The position numbers and the translations under genes were made by a program. This document shows positions 1 through 6,552 of a stretch of 61,453 bases of DNA, piece after piece. The DNA is from an uncultured Lachnospiraceae bacterium (GTDB lineage Bacteria > Bacillota > Clostridia > Lachnospirales > Lachnospiraceae): positions 1 through 61,453 of the forward strand of contig CAJTVQ010000023.1 of the NCBI GenBank assembly GCA_910579935.1. Reading direction: 5' to 3'. Each line of letters begins with the position of its first letter. Positions within the stretch are counted from its first letter, which is position 1. The notes beneath the pieces are model-generated. The model was given only the letters and a program-made list of their open reading frames with translations. It ran no database searches and had not been told where the DNA came from.

Positions 1-1
1 C

Positions 2-193
2 TTTTGTTTTCACCGCTGACCGCAGGAAATCATACTGTCTCCTGTACGATTTCGGGTTATAACTGTTATAGTATTCCTGTAGAAAGTAATTTAATGTCTG
101 GTATACCCTTTCTGCCAGTTCATCAACCATGCCCAATAGCACGGGCTGTAATGCTTTCTCCAAATCCTTCATGTTATTTATGCTTTTTGCCAT
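2..193 (-). CDS. unknown protein, N-terminal part only (runs off the window)
   Basis: The reading frame begins with ATG at 193 (MAKSINNMKDLEKALQPVLL...) and stays open for 64 codons to the window edge. It overlaps the last 20 bases of the upstream cold-shock gene, which suggests translational coupling in one transcript. The visible part looks helical, with many Tyr, Asn and Gln residues. I do not recognise the family; small phage structural or accessory proteins look like this, but no motif proves it. Confidence 0.45.
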   Translation of the reverse strand, partial: MAKSINNMKDLEKALQPVLLGMVDELAERVYQTLNYFLQEYYNSYNPKSYRRQYDFLRSAVKTK

Positions 194-407
194 TGTTCTT
201 CTTCCTTTCTGTTGTTTCAATCACCATAACATCTTTTGCATTATAATCACTCCTGTCACTCCTGAATGATTTGAAGAACACATAATATCCCCTGTCTATG
301 TACTTACCATTCAGTTTTGAATGATGGATGAAATATGCATTGCCATCTTCACCATGTATAAACCCGAAACCTCTGTCCTGAAAATATTTTGTTACTCTGC
401 CCTGCAT
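174..407 (-). CDS. cold-shock domain protein
   Basis: This 77-residue protein has a cold-shock (OB-fold) nucleic-acid-binding domain. The RNP1-like motif reads DRGFGFIHGEDG and the RNP2-like motif YFIHHSKL, followed by a lysine-rich tail (ERKKNNGKKHK). Family members bind single-stranded RNA or DNA. The ATG is preceded by AAAGGA at good spacing. It lies 3 bases after the HU-like gene and overlaps the next gene, so the three probably form one operon of the mobile element. It diverges from chromosomal CspA-type proteins, having an extended basic C-terminus. Confidence 0.7.
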   Translation of the reverse strand: MQGRVTKYFQDRGFGFIHGEDGNAYFIHHSKLNGKYIDRGYYVFFKSFRSDRSDYNAKDVMVIETTERKKNNGKKHK

Positions 408-410
408 CTT

Positions 411-857
411 TTAGTCCTTTCCTGCTCCAATTTCTGCATCTTCCAGTATATATCCGCTTTTCTTTAAAATGTCCATCTGCTGTCTGCTGAATGGTAATTT
501 GTCCAATCCATAGATACCATTTTCAATATTGCCAAGCAAATTTCTGTTCATGGTATCACGTAAGAGATTATTGCGGCTTATTTTCAGTTTTGTAAATGGT
601 GGATTGCCACCATCTTTATTGCACATAGGAAGATTAAAGTTTCCTTCGTGGACTTTTACTTCTGGTATTATTGAACCAACCTTTGATATTTCTACACGCT
701 CTCCTTCGGCTAATGCTTTTCTGCACTCGTCCATATACATAAGCAGAATATTTGTAATCAACTGCTTTGTAATTACTTTCTTGTCGTAAACATTATCTTC
801 CCTGTTGAATATGCGTTTTGCCATTTTATAAGCTGACAATGCTTTAACTCTTGCCAT
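411..857 (-). CDS. HU/IHF-like DNA-binding protein of a mobile element
   Basis: This 148-residue protein is read from ATG at 857, chosen because AGGAG sits 11 bases upstream; a longer frame opens at 962 without a ribosome site. The core (KKVITKQLITNILLMYMDEC ... GERVEISKVGSIIPEVKVHE) matches the helical and beta-arm start of HU/IHF-like histone-like proteins, where the G-x-V/I-x-I-x-x-x-G pattern begins the DNA-contacting arm. A C-terminal extension of about 50 residues is not typical of chromosomal HU. Role inferred: DNA bending or accessory factor for the element. Confidence 0.6.
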   Translation of the reverse strand: MARVKALSAYKMAKRIFNREDNVYDKKVITKQLITNILLMYMDECRKALAEGERVEISKVGSIIPEVKVHEGNFNLPMCNKDGGNPPFTKLKISRNNLLRDTMNRNLLGNIENGIYGLDKLPFSRQQMDILKKSGYILEDAEIGAGKD

Positions 858-1210
858 TGTTTTTGTTTCTCCTTTCTGCCATTTCGTCAATGAAATGTGC
901 TTTTCAATTAGTGCTTGATTGTGGTCTTTATATTGCCTTTCCTGAAGCTCTGTGAGGCTCATAGAGACATTTTCGATAAGTTCATGTCCATTTCCTTACC
1001 ATATATATTCAGGCACTAAAATAAGCCCACCATCAATCATATTTCTATAACTGATAATGGACTTATGCTAATGCCCTAATATTTTTCACTAAATATAAAC
1101 CCTAACCTCTATTTCTCGATTTTCATATCCCGTTTTCGTTCTATTGCTTGTCCGCTGCATAGCGTATTTTTCCCATAAAACCAAGGTTCTTTCATCTTTT
1201 TCATGTATGC
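858..1210. other. AT-rich gene-free stretch between the element genes and the broken deacetylase
   Basis: Only very short frames are present. On the minus strand, an ATG 5 bases after the deacetylase stop opens a frame of about 31 codons (MKKMKEPWFYGK...), and an upstream in-frame extension of the HU-like gene reaches 962 without a ribosome site. I see no convincing terminator or tRNA. The attachment site of the element, if it lies inside the window, should be near 1200-1215. Confidence 0.35.
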
Positions 1211-1570
1211 CTATCTGACCACCCATCCGCCTGTCACAAAAAAAGCAGCATGAATATCATGTTTCTCCAAAATCCCCAAAATCCGTTCTATATCACGGTT
1301 TCCGCCTGCGGCCTCGAACGTCAGCGCCACCTGCTTCTTATCCGTTTTCACACAGTATATCGGTATCTCCTGCCCGTTTACGCTGCTGCTCACCGTGATG
1401 GAACCCGGCAGGGCTGCCATCGCTCCTTTCACGATTGCCAACGCTGCCAGGGCAAACGCCATAGCCCATATGCCTTTCGTCAGCAGCATCCCCCTGTATT
1501 CTTCCTCCGACTGTCCTTCCACCCGCCTTGGCAGCACCCTGCCCAAAATACGTCTGACATATTGCTTCAT
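1211..1570 (-). pseudogene. truncated polysaccharide deacetylase (PdaB/NodB-like)
   Basis: The frame encodes a short cytoplasmic start, one membrane segment (about residues 33-55), then the beginning of a NodB-type deacetylase: VALTFEAAGGNRDIERILGI and ILEKHDIHAAFFVTGGWV. Intact relatives continue for another 130 or so residues carrying the metal-binding HSxxH motif and the other catalytic motifs; here translation stops two residues after GGWV. The first catalytic motif is also eroded: relatives have TFD/SFDAAWGN, while this copy has TFEAAGGN. The break coincides with the start of AT-rich mobile-element DNA, so I infer disruption by insertion followed by decay. Confidence 0.7.
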
Positions 1571-1715
1571 ATAAAAAACACCGCCATATACTGCTTGTTA
1601 TTCCAGTATATGACAGACTGCTTTTCCCATATTCACATAGCCGCTGACCCGCCCGATATATCGGCTCCTGCCAAACCATATGCCTATTTGTTCCCCGTAA
1701 GAAACCGTGCAGAAA

Positions 1716-1731
1716 TAACTTATACAAGTTA
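1716..1731. promoter_or_regulatory. 16-bp perfect palindrome
   Basis: TAACTT-ATAC-AAGTTA is a perfect inverted repeat lying 8 bases after the GH2 stop codon and upstream of the broken deacetylase. It has no poly-T tail, so an operator is more likely than a terminator; the binding protein is unknown. Confidence 0.3.
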
Positions 1732-1738
1732 CGCAGGA

Positions 1739-3403
1739 TCAGAAATTTTCAAAAATCCGCTTCACCACATCATAAGCCAGCTTCCTGCGGCGGTATTCAT
1801 CCACCACCCCTTTGTTGTTCATGGTACGCGGACGCTTGTCGAACCATTCTTCACAGACCCGCACATCACAGAACTGCCAGATATAGACCCCGCAGCAATC
1901 CTCGTATTCCAATACGGCACGCAGCTGTTCTTCCAGCGTTTCCGCCTGATACTCCTCCGTCCACTTGGAATGGTACGGATTGCGGTACCCATAGATGCCG
2001 CCGGCCCCGATTTCCGTTATCAGAAACGGCTTTCCGCGCCCTTCCGTTTCTTCCTGCACCCACCGGTACAGTTCGTCCAGATATTCATGCACGGGCGTAT
2101 CATGATACCACTTTGGATAAATATTGTAAGATACTACCTCCGGCAGACCGAAACAAATATCGGTCTTGAACTTACAGCTTGCAAAAGAATGGGGTCTTGT
2201 CGGATCCAATTCCTTTATCAAAGCCAGCTGCTTCCGGTAACATTCCCTACCGTATTCCGTTTCACTGGCACATTCGTTAAGGATTCCCCATATATAAATG
2301 GAAGGATGGTTATAATGCGCAGCGATCATTTCCCGGATGACCTGCTCCGCCTGCGGTTCAAAATGCGGATTGCGCATATCTTCCAGGCTCAGTCCCCTCG
2401 CGTGGTTCTCTTCCCATACAAGAATTCCCATTTCGTCACATAAATCCAAAAAGATTTCATCATTGGGATAATGCGCCGTCCGCACGGAATTCGCCCCCAA
2501 ATGCCTGATGCTTTCCAAATCCGCTGCCATGGCAGCATAAGGCAGGGCACACCCAAACTGCGGATGGTCTTCATGACGGCAGAACCCTTTGATGCGAACC
2601 GCCTTCCCGTTGAGCAGAATGCGTTTTCCCTCTGTTCTGACCTCACGGAAACCGAAACGGTCAATCAGGTCATCCACCTCTTTCCCGTCCTGCATCAGCA
2701 CGGCATTTACCTCATAGAGCCTTGGATGCTCCATATCCCATGCTTCCACATCCGAAAAAGTCATCCGCTTCGTCAGCACCTTTTCCCCTAACGGCTCCAA
2801 TGTCACCTCTTCCCACAAAACATGTTCCGTATCTGCATCTGCCGATACAGTACACTGCTGCGGCATATCCGCCGTATTTTTCACGGTCAGGGATACCTCC
2901 GCATTCCAGACGCCATTTTCCCAAAACGGCGTAACATGCGCCTGCCGGATATAAACATCCCCAATCTGCTCCAAAACCACCGGCCTGCTGATACCGCCGT
3001 AAGACATATAATCGTTCGGAATATGCAGCGCGCTTTCCCCGCTGAAACGGTTGTCCGCCCTGATTTCCAGCGTGTGCTCACCCTGCGGCAGATTGCGGAC
3101 CACGGCATCAAATATGGTATAGGCATTATAATGCCTTGCAATCTCCCTGCCGTCCAAAAAAACCGCTGCCGTATGGCTGACCCCCTTGAACTCCAGTCGC
3201 AGATTTCCTCCCCCGCAGAAAGTCGTCCTGTAAATCCCCTCGCCTCTGTAATTACCGAAATCCGGATAGTTTTCCCAACAGCCCGGAGTTGCCACCGTAT
3301 ATGTCCGGCCCGCCAATTCCCCCTGACACGGGGTAAACTGCCACAGCTTTCCTGTCAGTTCTTTTTGAAACCGTATTTTATGCGTATCGAATGTACGAAT
3401 CAT
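1739..3403 (-). CDS. uidA: GH2 beta-glucuronidase
   Basis: This 554-residue glycoside hydrolase family 2 enzyme probably releases glucuronic acid from glucuronide conjugates or glycans in the cytoplasm (no signal peptide). Order: jelly-roll sugar-binding domain (about 10-150), Ig-like domain (150-255), TIM barrel (260-554). The acid/base is E377 (WGILNECAS) and the nucleophile E464 (LITEIGAGG). N529-x-K531 (MNNKG) matches the N-x-K motif that contacts the uronate carboxylate in E. coli UidA and gut beta-glucuronidases. It is slightly shorter than the usual 600 residues and appears to lack a long active-site loop insert. Its ATGA start overlaps the pepT stop, so the two are translationally coupled. 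Confidence 0.85.
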   Translation of the reverse strand: MIRTFDTHKIRFQKELTGKLWQFTPCQGELAGRTYTVATPGCWENYPDFGNYRGEGIYRTTFCGGGNLRLEFKGVSHTAAVFLDGREIARHYNAYTIFDAVVRNLPQGEHTLEIRADNRFSGESALHIPNDYMSYGGISRPVVLEQIGDVYIRQAHVTPFWENGVWNAEVSLTVKNTADMPQQCTVSADADTEHVLWEEVTLEPLGEKVLTKRMTFSDVEAWDMEHPRLYEVNAVLMQDGKEVDDLIDRFGFREVRTEGKRILLNGKAVRIKGFCRHEDHPQFGCALPYAAMAADLESIRHLGANSVRTAHYPNDEIFLDLCDEMGILVWEENHARGLSLEDMRNPHFEPQAEQVIREMIAAHYNHPSIYIWGILNECASETEYGRECYRKQLALIKELDPTRPHSFASCKFKTDICFGLPEVVSYNIYPKWYHDTPVHEYLDELYRWVQEETEGRGKPFLITEIGAGGIYGYRNPYHSKWTEEYQAETLEEQLRAVLEYEDCCGVYIWQFCDVRVCEEWFDKRPRTMNNKGVVDEYRRRKLAYDVVKRIFENF

Positions 3404-4638
3404 GAAACCTCATCTCCTGCGGACTTCCGCGCTATTTTTACAAGCAGTTCCACGGTTTTTTCCATATCCTCCACACAGGCATATTCAAACCTGCCATGAA
3501 AATTCCCGCCGCCCGTACAGAGATTCGGACAGGGAAGCCCCATAAAAGACAGCCTCGCTCCGTCTGTTCCGCCCCGGATCGGCTCAATGTCCGGCTCAAT
3601 CCCCAGCTCCTCCATTGCCGCTACCGCATCTTCCACCAGATGCATGTGCTGTTCAATGATTTCTCTCATATTATAATAAGAATCCTTCATTTCAACCGCA
3701 AAGGTTTCCTCTCCATACTTTCCGTTCAGAAAGGCTGCCGCCTGCAGAAAATACGCCTTCTTGTTTTCAAACTTTTCCCTGTCATGGTCACGGATGATAT
3801 ATTCCATCTCCGTCCGCTCCACATCTCCTGCGATCGCCCCCAAATGATAAAAACCTTCATAACCGCAGGTATACATGGGATTTTCCGCCGCCGGCAGCAG
3901 CGAATGGAACTCCTGCGCCAAAAGAATCGCATTCACCATCTTATTCTTCGCCGTTCCCGGATGGACGCTCCGCCCGCACACCGTTACTTTTGCACCGGCC
4001 GCATTGAAATTCTCATATTCCAGACTGCCCAGTCTGTCACCGTCCACCGTGTAGGCGTAATCCGCTCCGAACAGTTTCACGTCAAAGTAATCCGCCCCGG
4101 CTCCCACCTCTTCATCCGGCGTAAAGCCGATGCGGATCTTTCCGTGGGGAACCTCCGGATGGTTCAGGAAATATTCTGCCATCTCCATAATCTCCGCTAC
4201 ACCGGCCTTATCGTCCGCACCCAGCAGTGTAGTCCCGTCGGTTACAATCAGACTCTTCCCTTTATAAGAAACAAGTTCCGGAAAATCGCTGACTTTCATC
4301 ACGATCTTCTTTTCCGGATTCAACAGAATATCCCCGCCGTCATACCCTTCTACGATTCTGGCTTTTACATCCTTTCCGGTTACCGCCGGAGAGGTATCCA
4401 TATGGGCAATAAACCCGACCACCGGCCTGTCTTCGCACCCCGCGGAAGCCGGAACCGACGCGTAGAGATAACAACGCTCTTCCTCATACACCACTTCCTC
4501 CGCACCCATCTCCTTAAGCTGCGCAAAAAGCGCTTTCGCCAGTTCACGCTGTTTCTCCGTGGACGGAGTCGCCGCGCTCCCTTCCATTGACTGCGTATCA
4601 AACTTCACATACTCCAAAAACTTTTCAACCACACCCAT
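3400..4638 (-). CDS. pepT: peptidase T (tripeptide aminopeptidase)
   Basis: This 412-residue M20 metallopeptidase removes the N-terminal residue of tripeptides in the cytoplasm. Zinc-binding and catalytic motifs are all present: GFIAHMDTSPA, GADDKAGVAE, TPDEEVGAG, YTVDGD, and the C-terminal NFHGRFEY. Length and order match PepT rather than other M20 peptidases. It sits 37 bases after the MCP gene and overlaps the beta-glucuronidase gene by 4 bases, so the three are likely co-transcribed; there is no obvious functional link among them. Confidence 0.93.
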   Translation of the reverse strand: MGVVEKFLEYVKFDTQSMEGSAATPSTEKQRELAKALFAQLKEMGAEEVVYEEERCYLYASVPASAGCEDRPVVGFIAHMDTSPAVTGKDVKARIVEGYDGGDILLNPEKKIVMKVSDFPELVSYKGKSLIVTDGTTLLGADDKAGVAEIMEMAEYFLNHPEVPHGKIRIGFTPDEEVGAGADYFDVKLFGADYAYTVDGDRLGSLEYENFNAAGAKVTVCGRSVHPGTAKNKMVNAILLAQEFHSLLPAAENPMYTCGYEGFYHLGAIAGDVERTEMEYIIRDHDREKFENKKAYFLQAAAFLNGKYGEETFAVEMKDSYYNMREIIEQHMHLVEDAVAAMEELGIEPDIEPIRGGTDGARLSFMGLPCPNLCTGGGNFHGRFEYACVEDMEKTVELLVKIARKSAGDEVS

Positions 4639-4675
4639 AAAAACACCATTCCTGCCTTTTTTCTATTCATTATTA

Positions 4676-6127
4676 TTAGTTTTTCAGCGCATCTGCCAGC
4701 TGCTTAATATTCCCCAGTATTTTCACGCATTCTTCCATCCGTCCGACCGCATCGGAAGCCGTCTTCACACTTTCCTCCGAAGAAGCCGCCACTTCTTCGC
4801 TGGTCGCCGATAAGTGTGCGATACTGTTGGAAATCACGCCCGTCGCCTGAAGGATATCCGCAATCGTCTTATCCGTATGCCGGATACTGCTGGTCAGTTC
4901 CGTTACTTCCCGGTCAATACTCTCGAACTTCTCTTTCGCCACATCTATCATTTCCGTCTGGCGGTTAATATATTCCACTGAATTGTCCAGACTGTCAGAA
5001 GCGCTTTTCGCATCCCCTATCAGTTCCGCAATAATCCCTGTGATCCGGTTTGTGGCTTCCTTGGTCTGCTCCGAAAGCTGTCTGATCTCATCGGCAACCA
5101 CCGCAAAGCCTCTTCCTGCATCTCCCGCTCTCGCGGCTTCTATGGAAGCATTGAGCGCCAGCAGATTGGTCTGTGAAGATATACTCAGGATATCGCCTAT
5201 GATATTTTCCACTTCATCTACTTTGGATGTCAGCCTCGCCGTTGCCTCCACGGTCTGTCTGCTTGCGGTCTCCACACCTTCCGCCTGCTCCTTCAGTTCC
5301 CGTACCAAAGAAGCCCCTTCCGCCACATTACGCGACGTGTTCCTTGCTGCTTCTTCTACTCTGGAAGTATCTTTTTCCACCTCATCGGAACTTTCCTGTA
5401 TCGCGGTACACATCTGTGCCTGATCCTGTATCGCCTGTGCCGTACTCTCCGTGCTGTCCGCAATATTGCTCATGGCGAAATTGTTGGCTTCCACACTTTC
5501 CTTCAGTTTTTCCAGCATCTCATTCGCACTCTCGAAGTTCCGGCTGATTTCGTTGGCAGTCTCTACCATCTTTCTGGAAGCTGCCGCCTGCTCGTCCGCC
5601 GCCTGCCGAATGTGTGCAATACTCTCTTCGTTAAACTGCTGTATGGTTATCATTACCACACAGGCCGCCACACAGATTAAAATACACATTACCCACCGGA
5701 TCATGGCATATCCCACATTCATCGTTCCCGCCGATGCATCCCGCACGGTCTTGATGATATTTGCGATCAGGATAACCGCAGACCCTGCCAGTGCAAACCG
5801 CTTATTCAGATACAGAACCGATGCCATCAGTATGGGAAACGCATACACATATGTAAGTTCCTCGGTTCCCAGACTCATCAGAACCAGATATGCCAGCGCT
5901 CCCGCTCCTGCCAGTATGGCGCCGCACGGCCTGCTCCCCTTGCAGAAAACGAATCCTGCGATACATACGGCAAACAGCACAATATATACCACCAGCTGAA
6001 TATAGGTTCCCGTCTCCGCCGTATGGAGCACAATCGCATACACCATGGACAGAATCATATACAGCACTGTCATCCCTATCAATCCCAACACCCTTTTGTC
6101 ACTTCTCAAATACTGCTCTCTGGTCAT
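4676..6127 (-). CDS. methyl-accepting chemotaxis protein without an extracellular sensor domain
   Basis: The 483-residue protein starts with about six membrane helices (residues 15-165) joined by very short loops, then a long coiled coil and the MCP signalling domain. The hairpin tip (ISSQTNLLALNASIEAARAG, then GRGFAVVADEIRQLSEQT) is the conserved CheA/CheW contact. There is no Cache/4HB domain outside the membrane and no clear HAMP domain, so it probably senses a ligand within the membrane, or energy state. No other chemotaxis or flagellar genes are in the window. It is the first gene of an MCP-pepT-GH2 transcript. Confidence 0.9.
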   Translation of the reverse strand: MTREQYLRSDKRVLGLIGMTVLYMILSMVYAIVLHTAETGTYIQLVVYIVLFAVCIAGFVFCKGSRPCGAILAGAGALAYLVLMSLGTEELTYVYAFPILMASVLYLNKRFALAGSAVILIANIIKTVRDASAGTMNVGYAMIRWVMCILICVAACVVMITIQQFNEESIAHIRQAADEQAAASRKMVETANEISRNFESANEMLEKLKESVEANNFAMSNIADSTESTAQAIQDQAQMCTAIQESSDEVEKDTSRVEEAARNTSRNVAEGASLVRELKEQAEGVETASRQTVEATARLTSKVDEVENIIGDILSISSQTNLLALNASIEAARAGDAGRGFAVVADEIRQLSEQTKEATNRITGIIAELIGDAKSASDSLDNSVEYINRQTEMIDVAKEKFESIDREVTELTSSIRHTDKTIADILQATGVISNSIAHLSATSEEVAASSEESVKTASDAVGRMEECVKILGNIKQLADALKN

Positions 6128-6162
6128 AAACCCCGCCTCCCGCTATACAATTTTCCTTAATA

Positions 6163-6191
6163 AATATACCATATTTTGCTCCAAAGTCCAA
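6163..6191 (-). promoter_or_regulatory. sigma-A promoter for the MCP-pepT-GH2 operon
   Basis: On the minus strand TTGGAC and TATATT are separated by 17 bases and lie about 35 bases before the MCP start. Confidence 0.6.
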
Positions 6192-6299
6192 TACCTCTCT
6201 CAATAAAAAACAGGCTCCGATTCCCTCTGATTTTATAAATTGTTTAAAAAAATAAGCAATCCTTAAGGTATTCCACACACCATGTTCACATTTGCCGCA

Positions 6300-6305
6300 T
6301 ATAAT
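6300..6305 (+). promoter_or_regulatory. -10 element for the small gene at 6334
   Basis: A perfect TATAAT lies 28 bases upstream of the small gene. No good -35 box is visible at the usual distance, so the promoter may be weak or activator-dependent. Confidence 0.45.
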
Positions 6306-6333
6306 ACAGATAGTTAAAGGAGGTGGACACCAA

Positions 6334-6504
6334 ATGCATCAGAAGAAAACACCAAAGAAGGTATCCATGACAGAAATCGCCCCCAAATATAAAAATACAA
6401 ACTGGAACAAATACTCCCGCCTGCACGACTCCTTCCTCGACGAGTTGTCCTACGAGAAACGAAAATTCTGCAATGCCGATGTCTGGCAGCTGCATTATAT
6501 ATAG
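6334..6504 (+). CDS. small basic protein of unknown function (56 aa)
   Basis: The ATG at 6334 follows a near-perfect ribosome site (AAAGGAGGT, 8-9 bases upstream), and the gene has its own TATAAT box and its own factor-independent terminator, so it is very likely expressed. The product (MHQKKTPKKVSMTEIAPKYK ... CNADVWQLHYI) is soluble, basic at the N-terminus and rich in Tyr, Asn and Trp. I do not recognise a family. It is the only plus-strand gene between the MCP operon and the end of the kinase operon. Confidence 0.6.
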   Translation: MHQKKTPKKVSMTEIAPKYKNTNWNKYSRLHDSFLDELSYEKRKFCNADVWQLHYI

Positions 6505-6518
6505 ATTTCTCTTATTTT

Positions 6519-6552
6519 GAAACGCTGTCCCGAGCCGTCAGCGTTTCTTTTT
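6519..6552 (+). terminator. factor-independent terminator of the small gene
   Basis: GAAACGCTG and CAGCGTTTC form a 9-bp stem with an 11-base loop followed by TTTCTTTTT on the plus strand. The stem overlaps the last codons of the convergent kinase gene, so the two transcripts meet here. Confidence 0.75.

Larger units (their letters stand above)
1..1210. mobile_element. right-hand edge of an AT-rich mobile element
   Basis: This stretch is visibly richer in A+T than the rest of the window and holds three tightly packed leftward genes (HU-like, cold-shock, unknown) of the kind found in prophages and integrative elements. It ends where a polysaccharide deacetylase reading frame stops abruptly at 1211. 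No integrase, transfer gene or terminal repeat lies inside the window, so the element type and exact end are unknown; the boundary near 1210 is inferred from the broken gene and the change in base composition. Confidence 0.5.

Noticed and set aside
411..962. Longer version of the HU-like protein starting at 962
   Set aside because: No ribosome site before 962, while the internal ATG at 857 has AGGAG; the extra residues do not fit the fold.
1111..1206. 31-codon minus-strand frame beginning MKKMKEPWFYGK
   Set aside because: It follows the deacetylase stop closely but has only a weak AGG upstream and no recognisable family.
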